This document shows positions 53,927 through 62,313 of a stretch of DNA of 64,000 nt, one piece after another. A program made the translations under genes and the position numbers. Positions within the stretch are counted from its first letter, which is position 1; the number at the start of each line of letters is the position of its first letter. This DNA comes from Haloarchaeobius sp. FL176 (GTDB lineage: Archaea; Halobacteriota; Halobacteria; Halobacteriales; Natrialbaceae). The stretch spans positions 186,001-250,000 of the forward strand of contig NZ_JANJYH010000005.1 of NCBI RefSeq assembly GCF_024609245.1, read 5' to 3'. The notes beneath the pieces are model-generated. The model did not search any database and had not been told where the DNA came from. It saw nothing but the letters and a program-made list of their open reading frames with translations.

Positions 53927-56900
53927 TCAGTTAGAGCCAGACTCGAACACCCCGCTCACCAGCTTGCGTTCGGCCGCACGCAGGTGGTAGTGGTAGGTCG
54001 GCGGCGTCACGTCGAGCGCCTCGGCGAGCACTTCCCCGGTCACCTCACGGGGCCAGTCGTAGAACCCGGCGTAGTAGGCGCTCTGTAACGCCTCGAACTG
54101 GCGCTCCGTCAGCTCGCCCTCGACCCAGGACCGATGGGTGCGGTGCTGGCGGTTCGCCTGCCTCGTCTCCCGCCGGGCCGCGAGCTCCGTCGTCGGGTAG
54201 GACTCGCTCAGGTCGTTCCACAGGCCGCGGGTGTCACCGCCCTGTGGGAGCTCGACGAGCAACGTGACGACGCCGTCGGTGGCTGACAGCGACTGGACCG
54301 TCCCGTCGTACTCCCGAAGCAGCTCGAACAGCCGTGGCTCAGTCAGCCGCATCTCGAACAGTGCCGTATCGCCGTCCTCGTTGATGCAGGCCACCGACGG
54401 CACCGACGACCAGTCCGCGAGCGTCGACTCGACGAGCTCCGGGTCGATCCCCTCGGTCCGGACGAAACAGAGGTGGGTGCCGTCGGGCCGGGCGACGGAG
54501 CCATCGAGCCGAATCGTCCCACCGACGGCCGCCGACAGCCGCGAGAACGTGAACCGTTCGTCGGCCACGTCGAACTCCAGCTCGACGACGCTATCCGTGA
54601 CGAGCGCCCGCGTCCGCTCGACCGCGTGGATGGCGTGTCCGATGGTCTCACCCAGCTCACCGAGCACCGCCAGCTCCTGTTCGGTCACCGTCTCGGGCGT
54701 CGCGACGTGCAACACGAGGACGCTGTAGACGCGCTCGTTGTCGACCAGCGGCACGGCGACGACCGTCTGGAAGCCGTACGTGAGCGCCTCCGTCCGGCGT
54801 TCGCTCCACTCGTCCGTCAGCACGTCATCGACGACGACCACCTCCTGCGTGTCCACGGCCTGCCGGACGAGGGTCCCCTCCGGCGTCGGGTCGTCCACGT
54901 CGTCGTCTATCCGGTCGACGTAGTCCGCGTCGGTGTTCGACCAGGCGAGCGGCGTCATCGCGCCGTTCGGGCCCTCCGCCTCGGCGACCCAGACGGCGAC
55001 GTACGGCTCTGCCTCGGCCAGCCGGTCACAGACCGCCTGCTCTATCTCCCGACGGGTCGACGCCTGCGCGACCGCCCGGTTCACGTCCCGGACGATCTTG
55101 TTCGTGTGGTTCAGCTTCCGCAGCTCCTCGTTCTGCTGGGTCAGCCGGCTGTCGTGGTCGCGGAGCAGCTGCTCGCGCTCGGCACGGTCCATCGCCGCCT
55201 CGGTGTTCGCCGCGAGGATGTGCAACAGCTCGATTGTCGACTCCCCGAACCCCTCGGCGGCGTCCGAGACCGCCACCAGCGCACCGTGGGTCCCGAGTGG
55301 GATCACCAGCTGGCTCTCGACGACGTCGTCCAGCCCCCCCGACCCGTCCGCCACGTCCGGGAAGTACCGCGACTCCCCCTCGCTGAACGTCTCCCAGACG
55401 TGGCCAGCCCCGCGCTCGACCGTCGGCGGTGACCCCAGCAGGTCGCTCGTGCTCGGCGTCGTCGCCGCCGGTTCGAGCTCGCCGGTGTCGCTCTCGAACG
55501 TGTAGACGACGAGCGCGCTCAGCCCCAGCAGGTCCGCCGCTGTCTCCGCAGCCGTCTCGCAGATATCCGCCCGCGTCTCCGCACGCATCAGGTCCCGGGA
55601 GGTCTCGTGGAGCGTGTCCAGCGTCTCCTCGTAGCGCTTGCGTTCGGTCACGTCCGTCGCCACCGTCAGCACCGCCCGTTCGCCCTCGTACTCGATGGTC
55701 CGCGAGGTCATCTCGACGTGGACGACCGACCCGTCGTGACCGACGATCCGTCGCTCCCGACGTGTCGGCTCTGCCTCACCCGCCAGGGTCCGTGCCATGG
55801 CTGTCGTGACGACCTCCTCGTCCTCGGGATGCAGCAGCGACGACAGGTCGGAGCCGAGAAGCTCCGTCTCGTCGGCGGCCCCGACGAGCGAGACGAACGC
55901 CGGATTCGTGTAGACGAGGTCGCCGTCCCTGTGTACGACGACCGCGCTCGGTGAGACCTCGACCAGCGTTCGGTACCGCTCGCTGCTCTCCTGGCGCTCA
56001 CCCTCGATGACGTTGCGCTCGATGGCGCTCGCGAGTACCGTCGCCACGTTCTGGAGGAACGTCACGTCGTCCTGCGTGAACCGTCGATGCGTCCGGGCGT
56101 GCGCCTCGACCACTCCCCAGTCGGAGCCGCGCAGGCCGACCGTCGCACACGCACCGCTCCGGAGCTCCTCCACCTCGGCCGCGTCGCTCGTATCGAACCG
56201 GTCCTCCGAGGAGAGGTCGTCGACAACCACGACCGGCTTGCCGTCGTCGACCGCGTACTGTGCCTGGCCCGACGGCGGCGCGTCCGGCCGCCATCCGACG
56301 GCCGCCTGCGTCCTGAGGCCCGCGTCCGACTCCGGGAGCGAGAGGATGCGGACGTGGCTCACGTCGAGCGCCCGCGCGACCCGACGGACCGTCGTCTCGA
56401 ACAGCACGTCCAGCTGTGGCTCGTTCAGCGCCTGCTGGCCGATGGTCGCTACCGCCTCCTGCTGGCGAACCCGGTCCTGCAGGGCGCTCTGGGTCCGGTA
56501 CTGCGCCACCGCGTTCCGTATCTGGTTCCCCAGCAGCGCGTACCGCTCGCGACCCGGCTTCTTCTGCAGGTACTGGGTCACGCCCGCCGCGATGGCGTCG
56601 CTGGCGATCTCCTCGCTCCCCTTCCCGGTGAACAGCACGAACGGCAGCCGGTCGTCCCGCTCGCGAACCGCCTGCAGCAGCTCCAGCCCGTCCATCTCGG
56701 GCATGTCGTAGTCGCTGACGATGCAGTCGACCTGTCGTCCCGGGTCCTCGACCACCTCGATTGCTGCCGACCCGTCCGGGACGACCGTCACCGTGATGCT
56801 GTCGTCCGCCCGCTCCAGCATCGTCTTCGAGACCGACGCGAAATCGGCATCGTTGTCCACGAACAGCACCGACACCTCCTCGACGGTCGGCGTCCCGGCC

Positions 56901-56938
56901 ACGAGTTCGCCGAGCCCGTCCCTTGCCATGGGACCCAT
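53927..56938 (-). CDS. Multidomain regulator: receiver, GAF/PAS sensors and BAT/HTH-10 output
   Basis: A 1003-residue one-component/two-component hybrid. In order: receiver domain (about 22-140) with phosphoacceptor Asp76 in CIVSDYDMPEMDG, GAF (about 165-305), PAS (about 320-430), GAF (about 445-590), a second GAF after a coiled-coil-like segment (about 640-775), a bacterio-opsin-activator (BAT) domain (about 780-930) and a C-terminal HTH-10 (GELTERQFEALQSAYYAGFY, VTPPTYHYHLRAAERKL). BAT/HTH-10 proteins activate genes in response to light or oxygen in haloarchaea; the signal here is unknown. ATG 56938 is used; ATG 56929 is also possible. Confidence 0.95.
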   Translation of the reverse strand: MGPMARDGLGELVAGTPTVEEVSVLFVDNDADFASVSKTMLERADDSITVTVVPDGSAAIEVVEDPGRQVDCIVSDYDMPEMDGLELLQAVRERDDRLPFVLFTGKGSEEIASDAIAAGVTQYLQKKPGRERYALLGNQIRNAVAQYRTQSALQDRVRQQEAVATIGQQALNEPQLDVLFETTVRRVARALDVSHVRILSLPESDAGLRTQAAVGWRPDAPPSGQAQYAVDDGKPVVVVDDLSSEDRFDTSDAAEVEELRSGACATVGLRGSDWGVVEAHARTHRRFTQDDVTFLQNVATVLASAIERNVIEGERQESSERYRTLVEVSPSAVVVHRDGDLVYTNPAFVSLVGAADETELLGSDLSSLLHPEDEEVVTTAMARTLAGEAEPTRRERRIVGHDGSVVHVEMTSRTIEYEGERAVLTVATDVTERKRYEETLDTLHETSRDLMRAETRADICETAAETAADLLGLSALVVYTFESDTGELEPAATTPSTSDLLGSPPTVERGAGHVWETFSEGESRYFPDVADGSGGLDDVVESQLVIPLGTHGALVAVSDAAEGFGESTIELLHILAANTEAAMDRAEREQLLRDHDSRLTQQNEELRKLNHTNKIVRDVNRAVAQASTRREIEQAVCDRLAEAEPYVAVWVAEAEGPNGAMTPLAWSNTDADYVDRIDDDVDDPTPEGTLVRQAVDTQEVVVVDDVLTDEWSERRTEALTYGFQTVVAVPLVDNERVYSVLVLHVATPETVTEQELAVLGELGETIGHAIHAVERTRALVTDSVVELEFDVADERFTFSRLSAAVGGTIRLDGSVARPDGTHLCFVRTEGIDPELVESTLADWSSVPSVACINEDGDTALFEMRLTEPRLFELLREYDGTVQSLSATDGVVTLLVELPQGGDTRGLWNDLSESYPTTELAARRETRQANRQHRTHRSWVEGELTERQFEALQSAYYAGFYDWPREVTGEVLAEALDVTPPTYHYHLRAAERKLVSGVFESGSN

Positions 56939-57062
56939 TACGCCACAGGAGTACTAAAGGATTAGAGCCAACGCACCCGACAGACACTGGCGCTCGGTAT
57001 CGGTGACTCGAGAACTGGATAGAATACATACACTTTTGCCGTGCCCCTTCGACCAGTGCCAC

Positions 57063-57476
57063 ATGCGAAGACGCGCCTACCTGACCGCGAGCACACTCTC
57101 ACTGACCGCACTCGCCGGCTGTAGCGGCCTCCTCGGCGGCGGGAACGACGCCGGTGACGACCCCGAAGCGACCGCCGTGGCCTTCATCGAGGCACTGAAC
57201 GACGGCGACCGCGAACGCGCGAACGAACTCCTCCATCCCGAAACACCTGGCCAGGAGGTAACCGAGGAAGGCGCCTCACAGAACGCAGAGGTCGACATCA
57301 ACATCGACGATACCGAGGTGCTCACGTCGGACGACGACGTGGCCGAAGTCCGCGTCGACCTCACCATCTCCGGGCCCGACAGCGAACAGTCCGAGTCGCA
57401 CTCCATCGTCTACGAGCTCCGGACACACGACAGTAACTGGCGAATCTGGTCGCAGGGGAGCGCCGACGAGCAGTGA
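57063..57476 (+). CDS. Small Tat-type lipoprotein
   Basis: A 137-residue lipoprotein: signal MRRRAYLTASTLSLTALAGC with lipobox Cys20, a Gly/Asp linker and a single NTF2/DUF4878-like domain (ATAVAFIEALNDGDRERANE, VRVDLTISGPDSEQSESHSI, YELRTHDSNWRIWSQG). Such domains are small cone-shaped folds with no fixed activity. It is divergent from the BAT regulator, and its promoter region (124 bp) is shared with that gene. Confidence 0.78.
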   Translation: MRRRAYLTASTLSLTALAGCSGLLGGGNDAGDDPEATAVAFIEALNDGDRERANELLHPETPGQEVTEEGASQNAEVDINIDDTEVLTSDDDVAEVRVDLTISGPDSEQSESHSIVYELRTHDSNWRIWSQGSADEQ

Positions 57477-57524
57477 TACCCTGACTTGTTCGCGCCCTCG
57501 GTGCTGCATCGTCGTCTGCCGAGA

Positions 57525-57550
57525 AAACGCCAGAGGCGGGATTCGAACCT
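57525..57550 (-). pseudogene. Remnant of a tRNA-Asp 3' end
   Basis: This 26-base segment matches the 3' end and T-arm of the tRNA-Asp genes at 57623-57648 and 58329-58354 in 22 of 26 positions (for example aggcgggatt and gaacc are kept). There is no matching 5' half, so it is not a functional tRNA. It resembles the attachment-site remnants left by integrative elements at tRNA 3' ends. No integrase gene is present. Confidence 0.55.
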
Positions 57551-57620
57551 CGGTCGGACGTGCCGTCCTCCCTGATTCAAAACCCGCTACGGTCGCTCTG
57601 CTCGTCACGAAGCTCCTCGT

Positions 57621-57740
57621 AGAAGCGCCCGAGGCGGGATTTGAACCCGCGTCACAACCGTGACAGGGTTGTATGATGGGCCACTACACCACCCGGGCTT
57701 CACACTACCGTATCCGGGTTATACGTTTAAGACTTTCCAA
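57621..57740 (-). repeat. Direct repeat copy 1 (tRNA-Asp plus promoter)
   Basis: A 120-bp unit repeated at 58327-58446, exactly 706 bp away. The tRNA part is identical; nine substitutions lie only in the promoter-side 42 bases. A minus-strand TATA element (ttaaacgta, 57722-57730) is preserved in both copies at the same distance from the tRNA 5' end. Confidence 0.9.
57626..57698 (-). tRNA. tRNA-Asp (anticodon GTC), copy 1
   Basis: A 73-nt cloverleaf on the minus strand. Acceptor GCCCGGG pairs with CTCGGGC (one G-U), discriminator G73 as required for aspartate. Anticodon stem CAACC/GGTTG with loop CTGTCAC, anticodon GTC; T-arm GCGGG-TTCAAAT-CCCGC. CCA is not encoded and there is no intron. Identical to copy 2. 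Confidence 0.97.
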
Positions 57741-57769
57741 AGTCACTCCAGAACCCGGAGGGGACTTGA

Positions 57770-58189
57770 TCATGCCTCGAGACATCCGGGCGTGAACTCG
57801 TACTCGCTTGCCCAGTTAATCGAAGGATGGTCGATGTCCGCGTCAAACCGGAGCTCCATTTTCTGTGACGTTGCGTCCGCAACGTCCACCCAGTAGAGAG
57901 TCCCAGTCTCTGGATATCGAACGATGAACGCATCCACCGCGTCCTCGTATGTACTCTCGTGGTATTCTCCGCCTCTTGTGGTCTGGCTATGTGTGTTGAA
58001 CCGAATCGTATCGGGTTTGTTCTGCCAGGCAGTCTTGCACTGAACTCGATACAACTCGGCCCCGCTATCGAGGACGAGGTCGTACTTATCGTTATCACCG
58101 AAGGGCAGAGACACGCTGTACCCGTACTCGATCAACTTGTGTAGTATCGCGACCTCCGTTTCGTCACCGACGTCCTTCGAATTCGGCAT
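57770..58189 (-). CDS. PD-(D/E)XK nuclease, group I intron endonuclease-like
   Basis: A 139-residue protein. The core is an N-terminal helix with Glu10/Glu12 (GDETEVAILHKLIEYGY), then NDKYDLVLDSGAELYRVQCK with Asp37, Gln50 and Lys52. This E-D-QxK layout matches the PD-(D/E)XK group that, as I recall, includes I-Ssp6803I, a homing endonuclease of a cyanobacterial tRNA-fMet intron. A minus-strand box aaataatgg (about 58212-58220) fits a leaderless ATG 58189. The gene is more AT-rich than its neighbours and lies between two identical tRNA-Asp genes. It may be a mobile or homing nuclease; the target is unknown. Confidence 0.82.
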   Translation of the reverse strand: MPNSKDVGDETEVAILHKLIEYGYSVSLPFGDNDKYDLVLDSGAELYRVQCKTAWQNKPDTIRFNTHSQTTRGGEYHESTYEDAVDAFIVRYPETGTLYWVDVADATSQKMELRFDADIDHPSINWASEYEFTPGCLEA

Positions 58190-58326
58190 ACATTCTGTTA
58201 CGGAGAACGCACCATTATTTCTTCTAACTGGAGTTCGAATCTATTTAGTTCGAAAGAGTCCTCCGAAGCGGGAACGGGAGATCGCTACGAGTTTTGGAGC
58301 ACCGACGCTCGCGAACGAGAAATCGA

Positions 58327-58446
58327 AGAAGCGCCCGAGGCGGGATTTGAACCCGCGTCACAACCGTGACAGGGTTGTATGATGGGCCACTACACCACCC
58401 GGGCTTCACCTCTACGTACCCGGGTTGTACGCTTAAGGCTTTCCAA
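58327..58446 (-). repeat. Direct repeat copy 2 (tRNA-Asp plus promoter)
   Basis: Second copy of the 120-bp unit at 57621-57740. Together they enclose a 586-bp unique segment (57741-58326) holding only the nuclease gene. Confidence 0.9.
58332..58404 (-). tRNA. tRNA-Asp (anticodon GTC), copy 2
   Basis: Same 73-nt sequence and fold as copy 1, with its own TATA-like element (ttaagcgta on the minus strand, 58428-58436) at the same offset. Being identical, both copies could be functional. Confidence 0.97.
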
Positions 58447-58481
58447 TCGGAAGGCGTGTGCGTGTGTCCACCGCGGCACAA

Positions 58482-58580
58482 ACGCTTTAGGGTCGTAGCG
58501 CAATCGTCAGGACGAAACTGAGATCGTTCACGTCGTCCCGACCGCGGGTTCGCACCCGCCGCCGAGGCGGGCACCAGTAG
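58482..58580 (+). other. Structured segment upstream of rpoH
   Basis: No gene is open here, but the sequence folds extensively. ggtcg (58491-58495) pairs with cgacc (58539-58543), enclosing ggacg (58510-58514) with cgtcc (58534-58538). Directly after come two GC-rich hairpins: gcggg-ttcgca-cccgc, and ccgcc-gccga-ggcgg, both within about 58544-58570. A promoter-like cgctttagg precedes it at 58483-58491. It could be a small RNA or a leader element; it does not form a tRNA. Confidence 0.4.
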
Positions 58581-58607
58581 CGAAAGCTCCCGTACGTACT
58601 TGGCAAA

Positions 58608-58616
58608 CGTTAAATG
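58608..58616 (+). promoter_or_regulatory. Probable TATA box of the RNA polymerase operon
   Basis: The sequence cgttaaatg would give transcription starting near 58640, so the rpoH transcript would have a leader of roughly 40 nt. No clear Shine-Dalgarno sequence precedes ATG 58682. Confidence 0.5.
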
Positions 58617-58681
58617 CCTCCCGCCGGTAGTGCCCTGTAGTATCTCGTGACAGCAGCTTCTCTCTCCGGTCAGACACAACC

Positions 58682-58909
58682 ATGGTAGACGTAAGCCAAC
58701 ACGAACTCGTGCCGGAGCACGTCGTCCTCGACGAGGACGAGATCAACGACGTGCTCGACGAGTATGACATCGACAGGACGGACCTTCCGAAGATCAAGCG
58801 CACCGACCCGGCGCTCCCCGACGAGGCGGAGATGGGTAACGTGGTGAAGATCATCCGAGAATCGCGAACGACAGACACAGCGGTCGTGTATCGACTCGTG
58901 GTGGACTGA
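58682..58909 (+). CDS. rpoH: DNA-directed RNA polymerase subunit H (Rpo5)
   Basis: A 75-residue archaeal/eukaryal Rpb5 C-terminal homologue: [40 protein letters not shown] and [20 protein letters not shown]. It sits in the polymerase jaw. It is the first gene of the operon and is followed after four bases by rpoB2. Confidence 0.97.
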   Translation: MVDVSQHELVPEHVVLDEDEINDVLDEYDIDRTDLPKIKRTDPALPDEAEMGNVVKIIRESRTTDTAVVYRLVVD

Positions 58910-58913
58910 CAGA

Positions 58914-60479
58914 ATGGACAGAGCAAACCGACGCGCGATTTCGCGTGAGTACTTCTCGAAGGACAGACTCGCAGAACACCACTTCCGCTCGTTCAACGCG
59001 TTCCTCAACCGGGGGATGCAGCGCGTCGTGGACGAGAAGGAGACCATCGACACGGACATCGGCGACAAGGAGGGCGAGGAGCCTGTCCACGTCGAACTCG
59101 GCGACGTTCGTGTCGTGACCCCGCGTGTGCGTGAGGCCGACGGGTCGGAGGAACTCCTCTACCCGCAGGAGGCACGCCTCCGGAACATCACGTACTCCGC
59201 GCCCGTCTTCATGGAGATGTCCATCGTGAAGGGCGAGGAGGGCGAGGAGCGCGTCGTCGACTCCACCGAGACCAAGATCGGCCGGATGCCGATCATGGTC
59301 GGCTCCGACAAGTGCAACATCGCGGGCTTCTCGGACGAGGAGCTCATCGAGATCGGCGAGGACCCCGCCGACCCCGGTGGCTACTTCATCGTCAACGGCT
59401 CCGAGCGCGTGCTGATGACGAGCGAGGACCTCGCGCCGAACAAGATCCTCGCCGAGTACGACACGAAGTACGGCGACGAGATCCAGGTCGCGAAGACGTT
59501 CAGCCAGCGACGGGGGTACCGCGCCCTCGTGCTGACCGAGCGTAACCGCGAAGGGCTGCTCGAGGTGTCGTTCCCCTCCGTCTCGGGGAGCATCAACTTC
59601 GTCACGCTCGTGCGCGCACTCGGCCTGGAGTCGGACGAGGAGATCGTCCACCGGGTCAGCGACGACCCCGAGGTCGTCAAGTACATGCTGGAGAACCTGG
59701 AGGCCGCCGAGGTCCAGAGCCAGGAGGAGGCCATCGAGACGCTGGGCAAGCGCGTCGCCTCCGGCCAGGGCAAGAACTACCAGCTCAAGCGCGCGAACTA
59801 CGTCATCGACCGGTACCTCCTGCCACACCTCCACGAGGAGGGCGTCGAGGAGGAGGACGTTCGCATCAACAAGGCGTACTACCTCTGCCGGATGGCTGAG
59901 GCCTGTTTCGAACTCGCGCTCGGACGGCGTGAGTCCGACGACAAGGACCACTACGCCAACAAGCGCCTGAAGGTCTCGGGCGACCTCATGAAGGACCTGT
60001 TCCGGACGGCGCTGAACAAGCTGGCACGCGACGTGAAGTACCAGCTCGAACGCGCTAACATGCGCAACCGGCAGCTCTCGGTCAGTACGGTCGTCCGTTC
60101 GGACGTGCTCACCGAGCGCCTGGAACACCCCATCGCGACGGGGAACTGGGTCGGTGGCCGCTCCGGCGTGAGCCAGCTGGTCGACCGGACCGACTTCATG
60201 GGCGTGCTCAGCCACCTGCGTCGGCTGCGCTCGCCGCTCTCCCGCTCGCAGCCTCACTTCGAGGCGCGTGACCTGCACGCGACCCAGTGGGGCCGCATCT
60301 GTCCCTCCGAGACGCCCGAGGGGCCGAACTGTGGGCTGGTGAAGAACTTCGCCCAGGCGATGGAGCTGTCACAGAACATCGAGGACGAACAGGGACTGAA
60401 ACGAGAACTGGCGTCGATGGGGGTCAAGGGTATCCCCGGGCTCGAAGGACAGGGCCAGGAAACACCCGCGGACGACTAA
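58914..60479 (+). CDS. rpoB2: RNA polymerase subunit B'' (N-terminal half of Rpb2 equivalent)
   Basis: A 521-residue subunit. Segments include REYFSKDRLAEHHFRSFNAF, PQEARLRNITYSAPVFMEMS, GGYFIVNGSERVLMTSEDLA and GRICPSETPEGPNCGLVKNF, all typical of the second-largest subunit up to the split point. Splitting of B into B'' and B' is normal in haloarchaea and some methanogens. rpoB1 follows after three bases. Confidence 0.98.
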   Translation: MDRANRRAISREYFSKDRLAEHHFRSFNAFLNRGMQRVVDEKETIDTDIGDKEGEEPVHVELGDVRVVTPRVREADGSEELLYPQEARLRNITYSAPVFMEMSIVKGEEGEERVVDSTETKIGRMPIMVGSDKCNIAGFSDEELIEIGEDPADPGGYFIVNGSERVLMTSEDLAPNKILAEYDTKYGDEIQVAKTFSQRRGYRALVLTERNREGLLEVSFPSVSGSINFVTLVRALGLESDEEIVHRVSDDPEVVKYMLENLEAAEVQSQEEAIETLGKRVASGQGKNYQLKRANYVIDRYLLPHLHEEGVEEEDVRINKAYYLCRMAEACFELALGRRESDDKDHYANKRLKVSGDLMKDLFRTALNKLARDVKYQLERANMRNRQLSVSTVVRSDVLTERLEHPIATGNWVGGRSGVSQLVDRTDFMGVLSHLRRLRSPLSRSQPHFEARDLHATQWGRICPSETPEGPNCGLVKNFAQAMELSQNIEDEQGLKRELASMGVKGIPGLEGQGQETPADD

Positions 60480-60482
60480 CAC

Positions 60483-62312
60483 ATGGCAAGTCAACAGCGC
60501 GAAGCGAAGGTATACGTCAACGGTAGTCTGGTCGGGACACACCCCGAGCCGCACGAACTCGCGGAGCAGATCCGCGAGGCGCGTCGGCTGGGCGAGGTGA
60601 GCGAGATGGTGAACGTCTCCGTGAAGGACCGCACCCGCGAGGTCATCGTCAACGCCGACGCCGGCCGGGCACGCCGCCCGCTGCTGGTCGTCGAGAACGG
60701 CGAGCCCCGCATCTCGCAGGAGGAGATCGAGGCGGTCCGCAACGACGAGCTGGCGTTCGACGACCTCGTCGAGCACGGCCACGTCGAGTTCATCGACGCC
60801 GAGGAGGAGGAGGACATCTACGTCGCCGTCGACCGGGAGGACCTCACCGAGGACCACACGCACCTCGAGGTCGACCCGCAGCTCATCTTCGGTATCGGTG
60901 CGGGCATGATTCCGTACCCGGAGCACAACGCGTCGCCGCGTATTACGATGGGTGCAGGGATGATCAAGCAGTCGCTCGGGCTGCCGAGCGCGAACTACCG
61001 CATCCGGCCGGACACGCGCCAGCACCTGCTGCACTACCCGCAGCTCTCGATGGTCAAGACCCAGACCACGGAGCAGATCGGCTACGACGAGCGCCCCGCG
61101 GCACAGAACTTCGTCGTCGCCGTCATGAGCTACGAGGGCTTCAACATCGAGGACGCGCTCGTGCTCAACCAGGGGTCGGTCGACCGCGCACTCGCCCGCT
61201 CGCACTTCTTCCGGACGTACGAGGGCGAGGAACGGCGCTACCCCGGCGGGCAGGAGGACCGCTTCGAGATTCCGAGCCAGGACGTGCGCGGCGCACGTGG
61301 CGAGGACGCGTACACGCACCTCGACGAGGACGGCCTGGTCAACCCGGAGACGCGCGTCGGCGAGAACGACGTACTGCTCGGGAAGACCTCGCCCCCGCGG
61401 TTCCTGGAGGAGCCCGACGACATGGGCGGCCTCTCCCCACAGAAGCGACGTGAGACGAGCGTGACGATGCGCTCCGGCGAGTCCGGGGTCGTCGACACGG
61501 TCACGCTGATGGAGGGCGAGGACGGCTCGAAGCTCTCGAAGGTCTCCGTCCGCGACGAGCGCATCCCGGAGATGGGTGACAAGTTCGCGTCACGGCACGG
61601 CCAGAAGGGTGTCGTCGGCCACATCGCACCCCAGGAGGACATGCCCTTCACGCAGGAAGGTGTCGTTCCGGACCTCATCGTCAACCCGCACGCGCTGCCG
61701 TCGCGGATGACGGTCGGCCACGTGCTGGAGATGCTGGGCGGCAAGATCGGTGCGCTGGAGGGTCGCCGTGTGGACGGGACACCCTTCACCGGCGAGAACG
61801 AGGACGAGCTCCGTGGCGGGCTCGAGGAGGCCGGCTTCAAGTCCTCGGGCAAGGAGAGCCTCTACTCCGGCGTCACCGGGGAGAAGATCGACGCCGAGAT
61901 CTTCGTCGGGGTCATCTTCTACCAGAAGCTGTACCACATGGTCTCGAACAAGCTGCACGCCCGCTCACGCGGGCCGGTGCAGGTGCTTACCCGGCAGCCG
62001 ACCGAGGGGCGTGCCCGCGAGGGCGGCCTCCGTGTCGGAGAGATGGAGCGCGACGTGCTCATCGGGCACGGTGCGGCGATGGCGCTCAAGGAGCGCCTGC
62101 TCGACGAGTCCGACCGCGAGTTCATCCACGTCTGCGGCCAGTGTGGGATGAGCGCGGTCGAGAACGTCGACCAGCGTCGGGTGTACTGCCCGAACTGTGG
62201 CGAGGAGACCGACATTCACGAGATAGAGATGAGCTACGCCTTCAAGCTCCTGCTCGACGAGATGAAGGCACTCGGCATCGCGCCGCGACTCGAACTGGAG
62301 GACGCAGTCTAA
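60483..62312 (+). CDS. rpoB1: RNA polymerase subunit B' (C-terminal half of Rpb2 equivalent)
   Basis: A 609-residue subunit completing the B chain. It has [60 protein letters not shown] and the C-terminal zinc site [10 protein letters not shown] with CPNCGEE. These line the catalytic centre and hybrid-binding region. It is followed after one base by rpoA1. Confidence 0.98.
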   Translation: MASQQREAKVYVNGSLVGTHPEPHELAEQIREARRLGEVSEMVNVSVKDRTREVIVNADAGRARRPLLVVENGEPRISQEEIEAVRNDELAFDDLVEHGHVEFIDAEEEEDIYVAVDREDLTEDHTHLEVDPQLIFGIGAGMIPYPEHNASPRITMGAGMIKQSLGLPSANYRIRPDTRQHLLHYPQLSMVKTQTTEQIGYDERPAAQNFVVAVMSYEGFNIEDALVLNQGSVDRALARSHFFRTYEGEERRYPGGQEDRFEIPSQDVRGARGEDAYTHLDEDGLVNPETRVGENDVLLGKTSPPRFLEEPDDMGGLSPQKRRETSVTMRSGESGVVDTVTLMEGEDGSKLSKVSVRDERIPEMGDKFASRHGQKGVVGHIAPQEDMPFTQEGVVPDLIVNPHALPSRMTVGHVLEMLGGKIGALEGRRVDGTPFTGENEDELRGGLEEAGFKSSGKESLYSGVTGEKIDAEIFVGVIFYQKLYHMVSNKLHARSRGPVQVLTRQPTEGRAREGGLRVGEMERDVLIGHGAAMALKERLLDESDREFIHVCGQCGMSAVENVDQRRVYCPNCGEETDIHEIEMSYAFKLLLDEMKALGIAPRLELEDAV

Positions 62313-62313
62313 C

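Noticed and set aside
58490-58576. Possible tRNA ending in ACCA-like sequence upstream of rpoH
   Set aside because: The T-loop-like hairpin has a six-base loop, no acceptor stem can be formed, and there is no anticodon arm.
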